Source: Rhabditophanes sp. KR3021
Taxonomy: Eukaryota; Nematoda; Chromadorea; Rhabditida; Alloionematidae
Direction: 5' to 3'
DNA: 64,000 nt
Assembly: GCA_963281155.1 (NCBI GenBank)
Contig: CAUJLY010000006.1
Location: forward strand, 620,001 to 684,000
Shown here: positions 11,694-22,302 of the stretch, one piece after another
Position numbering within the stretch: the stretch's first letter is position 1
Layout of the letters: every line of letters starts with the position of its first letter
Notes under the pieces: generated by a model
Told to the model about the DNA's origin: nothing
Database searches by the model: none
What the model saw: the letters and a program-made list of their open reading frames with translations, nothing else
Program-made: the position numbers and the translations under genes

Positions 11694-12140
11694 GGTATAC
11701 TACATACTTTTTTTATAAATGGCTTATTATAAATTTTTAATTTGATTTTTTAAAAAATCTTTTGTGCCCATTTTGTTTAGTTTTTCAAGGACTACAATAT
11801 AAGGTATACCAGAAATTTTTGTGCCAAGTCGGCAACCTCAGTATAACGGCTAATTAAAGAATGCTAACTTTTATCATATTTCTTACATATTCCACGCCGA
11901 TTAAAAGTATCATTTACAAATTTGATTTGCCTATGTTGCACCGCTATTTAAGAGACACAATCCCAGATATATCATAGTTTTTTTTGCAAGTTCTCACACT
12001 TATTATAACGCTTTTTTAAAAACATGCATATTTTATCAAAGTGTGTAAACTGAAGTTTTTAAAAATGCGAATTAAGGAAGTTGTTCAGTTTTTTCAGGCC
12101 TTTAATATGACATATACCATTCATTTTTGTATCAGCCTTA
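11694..12140. other. AT-rich intergenic stretch
   Basis: Contains the 5' flank of the minus-strand gene at 11.3-11.7 kb. No other coding frame is supported. Confidence 0.4.
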
Positions 12141-12533
12141 ATGAGAAGTCTTCGAAGTGGTTCAAGCAACCTGCCAAAGGCGTACAATAAGAAACTGTAT
12201 CACAAGACAAGATTCAGCCGATCCAACTCTGGCGCGGCCCCATCGCTCATCGTCCCAGCCGAACCACCCGATCACGAGTTCTTCACCAAGGTTTCTCAAC
12301 ACGGAAACACTATCATCGAAGACAGCCATTTTGGCTCGAAGAAGAACTTTAACGCCCTGTCGGACGAAGTCATCGCTCCCTACGACTCCAAGGACTTTTC
12401 CCAATTTTTCCTTAAATATTATTTTTTATTCGTTTTTACTAGAAAAGCAAACACACACCCAAGTCCATCTTCTAGTCCACAGACTAAACACCAAACACAT
12501 ATGAACCTACTTTTAAACAAATTACCTTACTGA
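12141..12533 (+). CDS. Hypothetical basic protein with GC-rich coding part
   Basis: The ORF is open for 130 residues, but coding character is strong only from 12141 to about 12410, where wobble positions are C-rich (cccgatcacgagttcttcac), unlike the surrounding DNA. That part encodes a basic, Ser-rich N-terminus (KKLYHKTRFSRSNSG), a Pro patch (VPAEPPDHEFF) and EDSHFGSKKNFNALSDE. There is no signal peptide or membrane segment. After DFSQF the sequence becomes AT-rich and low-complexity, so the real stop or a splice site may lie near 12410. No family is recognised. The composition is shared with the 15.3-15.5 kb patch. Confidence 0.45.
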   Translation: MRSLRSGSSNLPKAYNKKLYHKTRFSRSNSGAAPSLIVPAEPPDHEFFTKVSQHGNTIIEDSHFGSKKNFNALSDEVIAPYDSKDFSQFFLKYYFLFVFTRKANTHPSPSSSPQTKHQTHMNLLLNKLPY

Positions 12534-12893
12534 TATAATTTGCACCCTCTAATAAGAAGATTCATCTCTCTCTTGTCCACGACTACAACATACAAATAAC
12601 TGTCAGCTTACACTACATACAAAAATTATGACGATCAAAAGTTTTATCATATTCTTCTTCCCTATCTCACTGATATCAGGCCATGATTCAGTGATAAATA
12701 TTAGCAATGTGTGATTATTCAGAGGACATGCAATCAACTTGACATCATACAATTGGTAAGGGGTGGCTTAGTGGATTAGAGCACAAAAAGTGTTTATATT
12801 TGAATTTATAAATAGACGAGTTGGTTATGCAAATAAAATTCGAATTTAGGTTTCATTCATTTCGTTCACTTTGATATTTTCCAATTAATAAAT
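12534..12893. other. Intergenic, upstream of carboxylesterase
   Basis: No gene is seen. Two aaataaa-like strings occur just before the ATG. No clear TATA box. Confidence 0.4.
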
Positions 12894-14822
12894 ATGAAGG
12901 AAGCTGTGCTTATTTTGTTTCTTGTGGCTTTGATCGCTGCTGAAGATTACTTATTTAGGAAACCCTTTCATACAGGTCTCCATCATATTACGGCTAAGGA
13001 CCATGAGGTGAGAGTGGATGTAGATGTTACAGTTGCTTTACCTCTTGGCAATGTCACTGGAATGACCGTGGATTTGGGGAATGATAAGACAACACCGTTT
13101 TATGGTAAAGCAGACGTTTTTCTAGGAATCCCATTCGCTCAGCCACCTATCGGCTCTCTCCGATTTAAAGTAAGTAAACAAATCAAATGATATATTTATT
13201 TAACTGACTAATTATTTATTTTTAAGTACCCAGTAAACATCACAAAGTTTACTTCAAATCCATTCATCGCCAAAAGACAGCCCCAACTATGCCCACAAGC
13301 TGTTAATGCTACAACAGGCCAATTAGATCAATATCAGTCTGAAGATTGTTTATACTTGAATATCATTACACCCAAAGCGTCATCCGATGCCAAATACCCG
13401 GTAATGGTCTTTATTCACGGAGGTTCGTTCATTGGAGGTGGCGCGATGGAGTTTGGCTATGAAGGAATAATAACAAATTTAGTTAACCGCGGAATCGTTG
13501 TGGTCTTAATACAGTACCGACTCGGGGCCCTAGGTTTCTTTACGACCTTCACCAACGAGATACCGGTAAACCGAGCAATGTTCGATCAGTTAATGGCTCT
13601 ACAATTTATTAATAAAAATATTAACTACTTCGGTGGAGATAATACAAAAATCACTTTAGCTGGCCAATCAGCCGGCAGCGCAAGCGCCTCAGCTCACTCT
13701 TACTCTCCACTTTCAAGAAATCTATTCCAACAAGTCATTCTCTTTTCTGGAACTTTATACATTGAGCTTGAGGGAGCGTTAGGAAATATGAATTTAGACT
13801 TTGCCAGAGCTAACAAAATTTGTGGGACTTCTGAGGAGGAGTGGAATAGTAAGCCGATGGATGGTGTGAATGAGTGTATGATGAAGGCGAATGCCTCAGA
13901 AATGGTTGCGCTTGAATTTGATAATAAAAATGGCTGGCAGTTGAGAGTGGATAGTAGTTTTAACAACTTTCTACCTGTTAGTCCACAAAAGTTAATTGAA
14001 ACCAGACTCAAACTTCCTATTATGCTCGGCACCATGCGCAACGAGTACACAGCCTTCCTGATCGCCTTCAATGAAGCCGGCCTACTAACAGCCTCAACCT
14101 TCGACGAACACTCCTTTGACAAATTCCTTGAAATGATGATCTCATTTTTCGGAGACAAAATGGGGACGATGCGCGAGATGTGCTTGAACGTGTACGAACC
14201 TTACAACACCAGTTCCTCAGACAACTTAGCATGGCTTAAAATCGCTGATGCAATCCTAACAAGCGCCAGCTTTGCAAGTTTAACAGGCAGTGAAGCACAA
14301 AGACTCTTTGACAATGGTTTCGAAGAAGTTTATTTGTATGAAAATTCGTATGCTCCAAGCTTTGCTCAAAAATTAAATATCAAGGGATGGGACGAGTTTA
14401 AGCCGGCGATGCATAGTGATGACTTGGTTTTGTTGATGAGGACTTTGGATATGTTTGGGCCGGGGAAACCTTATACTGATACGGACATGAAGGTGTCGAA
14501 TCAATGGGGTATGATAGTTACTGACTTTGTAAAAGGAGCTTCAAATTTGCCCACAAAATATAATTGGAAAAGTGTAGACTCATTTAACAACATGAAACAT
14601 TACGCAATTAATTCAGACGGCTCAACAGGAATGTCCCCCAATCCTTACCGGTCAATCGACATGCTTTTATGGACTAAAGTAGCAAATGTAGTTATGGGCG
14701 ACTGGCCAATGGGTGACTACACATCCCCTGATTTTCGAAACCGCAAAGACAGTGCAGCCTCAACTTCCTTAAATTTCTTCCTAATTCTCACCTCATTTGC
14801 AGCTCTCTTCCTCATACAATAA
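12894..14822 (+). CDS. Type-B carboxylesterase (cholinesterase family), probably GPI-anchored
   Basis: Exons 12894..13169 and 13227..14822 give 623 residues. The order is: signal peptide at 1-16 (AVLILFLVALIAAED); the family start VFLGIPFAQPPIGSLRF at about 76-92; EDCLYLNI; oxyanion-hole FIHGGSF; and nucleophile elbow AGQSAGS with Ser240. The acid residue is Glu365 in LGTMRNEY and the His is His488 in AMHSDDL, so the triad and its spacing match active esterases. The last 20 residues are hydrophobic after a small-residue stretch (KDSAASTS), typical of a GPI-attachment signal. It hydrolyses esters at the cell surface; whether it is a gut carboxylesterase or a cholinesterase cannot be told. Many nematode paralogs exist. 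Confidence 0.9.
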
Positions 14823-15078
14823 ATAATACACCCAAGTACATACATTCTAAAAATAAATAAAATCTTTATCCATCTCGTGACATGTAAAATTACCTTCACA
14901 CTCATAAATAAATTAATAGCATGTTTAGATAATAATTTATTATATAGCATGTGTTTAATGGATGCGGATACAAATAATTGCTTTTTATTTGAAGTAATAA
15001 ACCATTCTCTACGCATGTACTATTTCTAGTTAGCTACATGCAGTTGACACCTGCTTGTTATTAATGCTTTAATATAGT

Positions 15079-15567
15079 ATGATATATTTATTATTGCTGT
15101 GTGTGCATGTATGTATAGAATACACTCACACACACTTTGTAATTAAGAAGCCAGATTGTTTTGCCAATTTTAGTTTGTATTGCCTGTATATCTCCATGGT
15201 AATCTTCATGTTATATTTTATAAGTTTACTTGTACTCATAATACTTTTTGTTGCGATAATCTTTGCACTTACGTTTGAATATTTATCTAATTTAAATCAT
15301 CCAACAAGTACCATTTCTATCCTGGACGACTCGGACGACCTTTCCGAAGGCGCCGAACTAATTTCTCTCAGGGACATCCTTTGCCAGAACCGGTACGACG
15401 CAGAAAACGTCCTCATTACCGGAAGTTGGGCCAATATCTGTATGTTGACGAGGCGATATTCGGACAGATACATTACCGGAGCCCGAATCCAGCCTTCTCA
15501 ACTGAATAGCTCCATGAAGAAATTTTGCTGCTGCATAAGGGACTACACCAAGAGACACCACCGATGA
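15079..15567 (+). CDS. Hypothetical membrane protein, GC-rich second half
   Basis: The ORF encodes 162 residues. A long hydrophobic segment (MVIFMLYFISLLVLIILFVAI) lies at about residues 40-65. It is followed by an acidic patch (LDDSDDLSEGAELISL) and a basic tail (RRYSDRYITGARIQPSQL). Bases 15310-15540 are GC-rich with C/G wobble positions, as in the 12.1-12.4 kb ORF, while the first 230 bases are AT-rich. The true start may therefore be the Met at about 15196, or the exon may begin by splicing. The last 20 codons overlap the start of the RP2-like sequence (MKKFCCC at 15514). Family unknown. Confidence 0.4.
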   Translation: MIYLLLLCVHVCIEYTHTHFVIKKPDCFANFSLYCLYISMVIFMLYFISLLVLIILFVAIIFALTFEYLSNLNHPTSTISILDDSDDLSEGAELISLRDILCQNRYDAENVLITGSWANICMLTRRYSDRYITGARIQPSQLNSSMKKFCCCIRDYTKRHHR

Positions 15568-16068
15568 CGCACCCGAAGAACCTAAGGCATTTTGTTGGGA
15601 CAAGAACGTTGGTGATGTGTAAGGATTTAGAAAATGAAACAATCGTGAAGGAGCATGACTCATTGGCTGGTCAGCAGTTTGTGATTGATAATTGCAAAAA
15701 TTGTGTGATCTTGTGACTGGCCAGATAGCGTCGGTGACGATTGATGATTGCGAAGGGTGCATTATCGTTATCGGGCCTTGCAGTGGAAGGTAAGCTTAAA
15801 GTACAAATAAATAAACTCTTTCCCATTCGTTCTTTGCAGTCTGTTATCCGTAACGTCAAGAGATGTCAAATTTTCGCTATATGTCAACAATTCCGGACTA
15901 GGGACTGTAATGACATTTCAGCTTCTATCTTCTCACTACTAAAGCTATTATTGAAGATAGTACCAGAATGAGATTCAGTACTTTACTTCTCAATTATGAA
16001 AAATTAGATGGTAGATTTAATTTATTAGCAATATCGCAATATGCACAAGATAAAGTAATGCAATTATG
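15514..16068 (+). pseudogene. RP2-like (TBCC domain) gene with several frameshifts
   Basis: Successive frames spell an XRP2/RP2 homolog. The order is a Cys-rich N-terminus (MKKFCCC, fitting lipid modification), APEEPKAFCWDKN, KDLENETIVKEHDSLAGQQF, VIDNCKNC, then TGQIASVTIDDCEGCIIVIG. A 50-base GT-AG intron (15790..15839) follows, then RNVKRCQIFAICQQFRTRDC and TTKAIIEDSTRMRFS. RP2 acts as a GTPase-activating protein for Arl3-type GTPases in ciliary and tubulin-related traffic, and its TBCC beta-helix bears the QQFR-type arginine motif, which is present. At least four changes of frame separate these blocks, each consistent with loss of one base. No continuous protein is possible as read. The protein sequence itself is well preserved, so the damage is recent or is an assembly artefact. 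Confidence 0.75.
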
Positions 16069-16096
16069 AAGTTAATGAAAATCCTTTTTAAATAGA

Positions 16097-16160
16097 CCAC
16101 GGTGGTGAAATTTGTTATTTTTTCGGCATTGTAGTCAATATCTCAAATAGTCATTAGAAA
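16097..16160 (-). pseudogene. Relic of the TxPTLHHR family
   Basis: The minus strand carries ACTACAATGCCGA, then after a short A-rich insertion TTTCACCACCGTGG. This matches the core of the 11.3-11.7 kb gene and of the relics at 16.5 and 23.1 kb. No longer frame is open. Confidence 0.4.
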
Positions 16161-16478
16161 GCCCAGGAAAAAGTGAATCTAATGAAACAAAGAAATCAAC
16201 CCAGGCCTAAACAAGACTGAACACGAAATAAATGAATATACGCTTGCAAATGCTCAAATGAATGTTTTATTAGTCGTTCTAACTTTTTTTTTAAAAGTAA
16301 CATTCAAAAATCCGCTTTGAACAAAAGCTTCAGTTTTCTATAAAAACATTATCTAAAAGCACGAGTTAAACAATTTAAAATAAACATTTATTAAAAAATC
16401 TGGTGTTATAGGGTGTTTCTAGGGCTCGTGGACACGATATGCTAACAAACTACAGTTTAAACGTCATTTTTATCTAAT

Positions 16479-16603
16479 TCAGATATTTTTAAAATGCTTA
16501 GACCATTACAACGGAGGATTTGGCGTGGACCTGCTACAATGCATACATTTCACCACCGCGTATCTTTAATAAGAAGACCTCGTTTAATATATCTTAAAGA
16601 TTA
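16479..16603 (+). pseudogene. Relic or small exon of the TxPTLHHR family
   Basis: An open frame reads SDIFKMLRPLQRRIWRGP, then ATMHTFHHRVSLIRRPRL and ends at TAA. It aligns with DNLFKL...GTIPTLHHRDYYIDR of the 11.5 kb gene. There is no start codon in a good place and no neighbouring exon, so a gene fragment is likely. It is in opposite orientation to the other copies. Confidence 0.4.
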
Positions 16604-16755
16604 ATTGTAAAAAAAGGATAAATGACTAAATTTATTTGATAACAATTATGGAACTAATACTATGAATGATGAAGTAGTAATATTTAAAGTTTTATGTTGT
16701 TTGTAAACTTTCAAACTAGTAAGTAAATAATCATTCCACACATTTTTCTTGTTTT

Positions 16756-17076
16756 CTATTTTTTTCCGAGTCCACCAGCCAAACCATCAGTTAATCCTTT
16801 AAGTCCATAGATCAAACCACCAGCCATATCTGCAATTCCACCAAGTCCACCAGTCAAACCACTAGATGAATCTCCGAGTATTCCAGTCAAACCTCCAAGT
16901 CCGCCAGTCAAACTATTAAGTAATGACATAGTTTCAGGTAGCATTCCGGGTTCTGAATTTCCACCTAATTGAGCATTGATATGTTGAGTAAAGAACTGCC
17001 CAATAATAGCCAAAAGAAGAGTAGAAGAAATAAATTTTATTGTCGTTAAATTATTTATTTTAACTAATGTAGACAT
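16756..17076 (-). CDS. Secreted Gly/Leu-rich protein, 106 aa
   Basis: Single exon. A hydrophobic stretch at residues 13-35 (TIKFISSTLLLAIIGQFF, cleavage near INAQ) makes a signal peptide with a long n-region. The mature part is built of Gly-Leu-Gly repeats (SLTGGLGGLTGILGDSSSGL, GGLGGIADMAGGLIYGL) and ends GLAGGLGKK. No Cys is present. Such short Gly-rich secreted peptides occur in nematodes, both as antimicrobial-type and as structural proteins, and the role here is unknown. A TATA box lies about 15-22 bases before the ATG, which makes the leader very short, or an internal Met may be used. Confidence 0.65.
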   Translation of the reverse strand: MSTLVKINNLTTIKFISSTLLLAIIGQFFTQHINAQLGGNSEPGMLPETMSLLNSLTGGLGGLTGILGDSSSGLTGGLGGIADMAGGLIYGLKGLTDGLAGGLGKK

Positions 17077-17090
17077 AGGAATGTTTCACG

Positions 17091-17098
17091 CTTTTATA
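17091..17098 (-). promoter_or_regulatory. TATA box of the Gly-rich secreted gene
   Basis: The minus strand reads TATAAAAG, 15-22 bases before the ATG at 17076. The short spacing suggests that translation may begin at a later Met. Confidence 0.45.
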
Positions 17099-17611
17099 CT
17101 ACTTTTGTGTTCAAGAATTAAGCGTATTTTTTTTGTTTTAATAACAATAACAGTATGATCAGACAGAATAAAATACTTCATAATTGACGTTATCCAATTA
17201 TTTGGTATTTAATTTATTATCAAAACAATAATTTGAAAATGAATTAAATGTCTGTTATTTGAATCTCTCATATACATGTCATATTTAATAAGTAGATTTT
17301 CCAAATCAGCTTTATTGTAAAAATAATTAATAAAGTATTGTTTATATTTAATATATTAATTTAAAAAAAGTAACAGATAAACTTAACAAATTTCGTGATC
17401 CAAGCAATTTTTGATTTATAGACTAATATTCATCATTAAAGAAGTTGTATTTAAATTTTAAAATTTATACAATTAGTTAGAAAGCAAGAAAAATTATAGT
17501 CATTAAATTATATTGTAAAAACGATTCACAGTAAATATTAATTATGTGCAAAATATGCAAGTTTAAAAATATAAAGTCCATTCAATTGTCACTAAATTGC
17601 AATCAAGCTTG
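17099..17611. other. AT-rich intergenic stretch
   Basis: Nothing coding is supported; lies between the Gly-rich gene promoter and the broken saposin-like gene. Confidence 0.4.
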
Positions 17612-17952
17612 TTATTGTGGTAAAAGTGTCTCATCATCACAAAACTCATTAACTTGGAAAGCATGTATGCGAAGACACAAATTACATGGTTTTTCACCTT
17701 TTGAAAATTGCCCAGATAACTCCCAATATTGGCACCAACGATGTTCAAACAATTTGCGGGTTGATATGAATTTTGATGGGTAAATGCCAAACATACTTCA
17801 AGCAATTTATCTACAAAATTTGAATATTTATAACCCATTTTAGCTTTAGCTTTAGCTGCTGCCATAACTGCTGAACAAACTTGTCAATTTCCGTAGACAT
17901 TTGTGAAGACGAAAAGAGAGATAGCAAGGATAATAGCGAATTTGAACATATT
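17612..17952 (-). pseudogene. Broken saposin-like gene
   Basis: The minus strand starts with an intact signal peptide (MFKFAIILAISLFVFTNVYG) and then an in-frame TGA two codons later. The frame continues after it as QVCSAVMAAAKAK, FVDKLLEVCLAF, ANCLNIVGANIGSYLGNFQ, then shifts by one base in caaaag to GEKPCNLCLRIHAFQVNEFC. The Cys pattern parallels the intact saposin-like gene 250 bases upstream (18203..18550). One nonsense and one frameshift change make it unable to produce the protein. It is a tandem duplicate in the same orientation, and a TATA-like TATAAAAAG remains upstream (about 17990). Confidence 0.7.
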
Positions 17953-18202
17953 TGAATATGAATGAAGTAATTTATAAATAAGTGTTCTTTTTATACACTA
18001 AATTTTTATTTTGATCGCTTCAATTTGTCATAACATTTCACCATAATTTTAAAAAAAACAATTAAACAATTTTTATCTTTCTATTTACTCCGATTTGTTA
18101 ATTCTAAATAAACTTAATATGTATTAATACAATTAAAATTCCAATGAATCACCAAATTACGAATGAATAATATTTATTGAACGTCAAAAACTAAAAAACA
18201 AA

Positions 18203-18550
18203 TTAAATTTTAAGGAATGAATCAACACAAGCATCAGCAGGGACACAAGATTGAGCAGCTGTGCAAATAGTACATGGAGACATGCCCGCTTGAAAGTGGC
18301 TATAAATTTTGTCGATTTCAGTATTGACAATTTGAAGACAAGTAGTGATGGCTTGCGTGCCATAGGGTTGAGCGATAGCATAGCATTGACGGGTCAAATC
18401 AGTTAAAAGAGTGGATTCAGGTTCTCCATTTTTAAAGTTGCTTTCAGCTTTGACAATTACTTGTTGGCAGATGGCGCAAGCAGTTGGATCGGCTAGGATG
18501 TTGGTTACTGCCAAAATGCAAAGAGCAAGAACAATAACGAATTTAGACAT
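18203..18550 (-). CDS. Secreted single-domain saposin-like protein, 115 aa
   Basis: Single exon. Residues 1-20 form a signal peptide (FVIVLALCILAVTNILA). The mature part has the saposin-B spacing: CAICQQVIVKAE, then RQC and TTCLQIVNTE, then the PCTIC near the C-terminus. Two additional Cys (SC, AC) follow, giving eight in the mature part and a probable fourth disulfide. Nematode saposin-like proteins of this size (caenopore-like) act on membranes, often bacterial ones in the gut, and are part of digestion and defence; the role here is inferred from the family. The neighbouring copy at 17.6-17.95 kb is broken. Confidence 0.82.
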   Translation of the reverse strand: MSKFVIVLALCILAVTNILADPTACAICQQVIVKAESNFKNGEPESTLLTDLTRQCYAIAQPYGTQAITTCLQIVNTEIDKIYSHFQAGMSPCTICTAAQSCVPADACVDSFLKI

Positions 18551-18605
18551 ATTTAATTATTAAGTGAAAATTTAATGAATGTGGTCGTAGTTAGAACTAA
18601 TTTTA

Positions 18606-18613
18606 CATTTATA
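18606..18613 (-). promoter_or_regulatory. TATA box of the saposin-like gene
   Basis: The minus strand reads TATAAATG about 56 bases before the ATG at 18550. Confidence 0.45.
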
Positions 18614-19041
18614 CTCAAATTAGTAAGTATGCACTATCTTGTGGCCATTATCTTATCAGTCTTTTCTACCTAATCAGAATTCGAGAATCTTTTACTTTAT
18701 AAATTTGTCACAAAAAATGACGTTTCAGTGAGTAAGTTCATCATACTTCTGTATTTTTATCATATAATAACGTGACTTAAGACTCGATATCACATGGATA
18801 AGTGTAAATTTTATCGAATCAGCTATTTGTTTCATATCAAATAAATCCTGACTATCTATTACTTTAATTATAAGTCATTAAAAATTTTTTATGTTTCATT
18901 AAGTATAATTAGTTGGATTATATTAATGCTTATTTTATTTATTTCTACTTTGAACAAAAATTATTGAAATTGGATCTATGACTTTGCTTGATTTTAAATA
19001 TTTAGGTAAATATTGACTGTGGGTTTTAGTCTCTTTATTTT
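18614..19041. other. AT-rich intergenic stretch
   Basis: No gene is seen; borders the minisatellite starting at 19042. Confidence 0.4.
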
Positions 19042-19163
19042 AAGGATTTTCCCCTTATTTCAGGTATTTTCCCCTTATTTCAGGTATTTTCCCCTTATTT
19101 CAGGTATTTTCCCCTTATTTCAAGAATTTTCTCCTTAATTTTCAGGAATTTTCTCCTTATTCC
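19042..19163. repeat. 20-bp minisatellite, about six units
   Basis: The unit is AGGTATTTTCCCCTTATTTC. Four central units are identical or nearly so. The outer units vary (AAGAATTTTCTCCTTAATTT, CAGGAATTTTCTCCTTATTC). Strand asymmetry is strong, with pyrimidine-rich plus-strand units. No coding frame is involved. Confidence 0.9.
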
Positions 19164-19433
19164 GGGGAAGTGCATATATTAGGTAAAAGACCAGCTTTAG
19201 ACATAAAATTGCTAAATAAATGATATATCTTCATATAAACACTATTTTTTGCATGAAAACTTACCAAAATTATTTTAAATAATGCAAAAATAAAACATTT
19301 GATTAAAGAAACTAATATTAAAATTTAAATAAAAATGTTAGCTAAAAATTAACTAAAAAATACTAATTTCTACGCGTCCTATTACTTCTTCTTATTACAA
19401 CAGACACATTATTTTGAGATGATAAAGTCAGTT

Positions 19434-20630
<1,197 letters not shown>

Positions 20631-20703
20631 AGCTCCATCCCGGGATCGAACCGGGGATCTTCTGATTCGAAGTCAGACGCCTTATCCACTGGGCCAATGG
20701 AGC
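20631..20703 (-). tRNA. tRNA-Arg (anticodon TCG)
   Basis: On the minus strand a 73-base cloverleaf folds. The 7-bp acceptor stem is GCTCCAT/ATGGAGC and the D-arm is GCCCAGTGGATAAGGC. The anticodon stem TCTGA/TCAGA holds loop CTTCGAA, and the T-arm is CCCGGTTCGATCCCGGG. Both internal promoter boxes are intact (TGGCCCAGTGG-type A box, GGTTCGATCC B box). There is no intron. The loop gives anticodon TCG, reading CGA and other CGN arginine codons. Confidence 0.95.
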
Positions 20704-20935
20704 TATATTACACAATCCATCTGATTTATTTTGAACTACTATCAAGCAATCATCTTACACAATCCAATTACAAATGATTCAAACATTATGCTAGAAAAGA
20801 GTTCTAATATGATTTGAAAATCAAAACAGTTCTCGAGATTCATGATTATTTATTGACAATACACCAAATATGAAACAAATTATTACATTAGGACTTCATA
20901 ATGACATTTCAAAATGACATCTGGTTAAAATTGAA

Positions 20936-20944
20936 TATAAAAGG
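20936..20944 (+). promoter_or_regulatory. TATA box before the 20971 signal-peptide ORF
   Basis: TATAAAAGG lies 35 bases before the ATG at 20971, the same spacing as other secreted-protein genes here. Confidence 0.45.
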
Positions 20945-20970
20945 AACGAAATGGCAGTAAAATTATCAAA

Positions 20971-21030
20971 ATGAATATTCACGTACACTTGATTCTTCTT
21001 CTATTGCTTACACTTCTTGCGAATGGGTAA
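20971..21030 (+). CDS. Orphan signal-peptide first exon
   Basis: The ORF reads MNIHVHLILLLLLTLLANG and then TAA, but the end is GG/GTAAGA, a good splice donor. It therefore looks like exon 1 of a small secreted-peptide gene with its own TATA box. No second exon with a suitable acceptor is recognisable before the GST promoter at 21.29 kb, so the rest may be lost or very short. Confidence 0.35.
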   Translation: MNIHVHLILLLLLTLLANG

Positions 21031-21289
21031 GAAACCGTGGTGTTAATTGGGTGAAAGCGGACAAAAACGGAACATTTCCTGAATATAAAATTTTGATCCA
21101 AACCTAGTTATGTTAATTATTAAAAAATTGTTAAATGTTTTTATTCAATAAAGATTATTTAACCAGCTCTTATGATTAAATATTTCTAATTACCAGTCAC
21201 ACTTTTTTAACTAAATTTAAAATGGCACAGTAATTAATTTTAACCAAATTAAATTAATTCATATTATGGCATTTTGGGTGTAATATTTC

Positions 21290-21298
21290 TATAAAAGG
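21290..21298 (+). promoter_or_regulatory. TATA box of the first GST
   Basis: TATAAAAGG lies 41 bases before the ATG at 21331. Confidence 0.5.
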
Positions 21299-21330
21299 CA
21301 AGTAAAATAACATTTCACATTAAATATCAA

Positions 21331-21948
21331 ATGCCTAATTCCTATAGTGTATTTTATTTTGACAAGTTTGGCCGCTGTGAACCTATTCGTTTAGTTTTTG
21401 CATACGCTGGAGTTGAATACGAAGACAAACGCATCTCAAACGAGGAATGGAAACTAATCAAATCCGATCAGCCTTTCCAGCAAATTCCCGTTCTAATTGT
21501 TAACAAGACAATCAAGATAGCTCAAACACCAGCTATTCTCTGTTATCTAGGTTCCCAATTTAATCTGATCGGTAAGAATGAAATCGAAAGAGCAGCCGTT
21601 TTCCAGTATCTACTTGGCCTAGTAGATTTACTTTACGCACTTAAACATGCCTTCTTAGGAAAGGATCCAAAAGATATAGCACAAAATATGAGAGAATTAA
21701 TTGATGTTGACATAAGTAGATTTCTCAAAAATTATGACAACTTCTACGCTTTGAATAAGAGTGTTTGCTTAGTTGGAGATACAGTCACTGTTGCCGACAT
21801 TGCAATAATTCATTGGGTTTGGTTTTTTAATCAGCGTTACCACGTCGAAATTACTCCTTATCCTCATTTGAAGAAAGCATTTGATTCATTATTATCCAAT
21901 AGTAATATAAAAAATTATCTTAAGATAAGAAAAGAAACTGATTGGTGA
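21331..21948 (+). CDS. Sigma-like glutathione S-transferase, 205 aa
   Basis: Single exon of normal family length. The thioredoxin-fold N-domain starts YSVFYFDKFGRCEPIRLVFA, with the likely catalytic Tyr at 7-9 (one position is uncertain by alignment). The cis-Pro is in QQIPVL (Pro53). The glutathione gamma-glutamyl contact, usually Gln-Ser, reads AQTPAI (Gln65-Thr66). The helical C-domain has the conserved LVGDTVTVADIAI turn (N-capping box). It conjugates glutathione to electrophiles in the cytosol; nematode sigma-like GSTs also act as prostaglandin-D-synthase-type enzymes. The Ser-to-Thr change is conservative. A second copy follows at 22.3 kb. Confidence 0.88.
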   Translation: MPNSYSVFYFDKFGRCEPIRLVFAYAGVEYEDKRISNEEWKLIKSDQPFQQIPVLIVNKTIKIAQTPAILCYLGSQFNLIGKNEIERAAVFQYLLGLVDLLYALKHAFLGKDPKDIAQNMRELIDVDISRFLKNYDNFYALNKSVCLVGDTVTVADIAIIHWVWFFNQRYHVEITPYPHLKKAFDSLLSNSNIKNYLKIRKETDW

Positions 21949-22246
21949 TTTGTAAATAAACTTTTTACTTTGTCTAAGCATTGTGTATTTGATATAAAAG
22001 TTATTGATTCCGACAGGGCGTGTAATAAATATAACGAAATTATATACATTAAAGTAGAGTCTTTCCATGGTGCTGACGACTCATTATCTATGTTTCAACA
22101 TTTCCAGCAGCATATATGTGTATAAGGTTATAGATAATGTACGTTCTTTATAATTGTCGTGTATAAGTTGTAATTTTTACACAAATAAAACACATTTTAA
22201 CGCACACTTTTGTCACTTTCCCCAACACCGACACAACCTTGTTGAG

Positions 22247-22254
22247 TATAAATA
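22247..22254 (+). promoter_or_regulatory. TATA box of the second GST
   Basis: TATAAATA lies 56 bases before the ATG at 22303, so the promoter looks intact. Confidence 0.45.
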
Positions 22255-22302
22255 ACAGCGCAACTCTCTACATTCATATTATTTTATTACAAACAAACCA
22301 AT

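Noticed and set aside
13700..14158. 152-codon minus-strand ORF
   Set aside because: Antisense of the carboxylesterase exon 2, which has the complete triad.
15358..15762. 134-codon minus-strand ORF
   Set aside because: Antisense of the 15.3 kb ORF and RP2-like sequence; the plus-strand frames carry the recognisable TBCC motifs.
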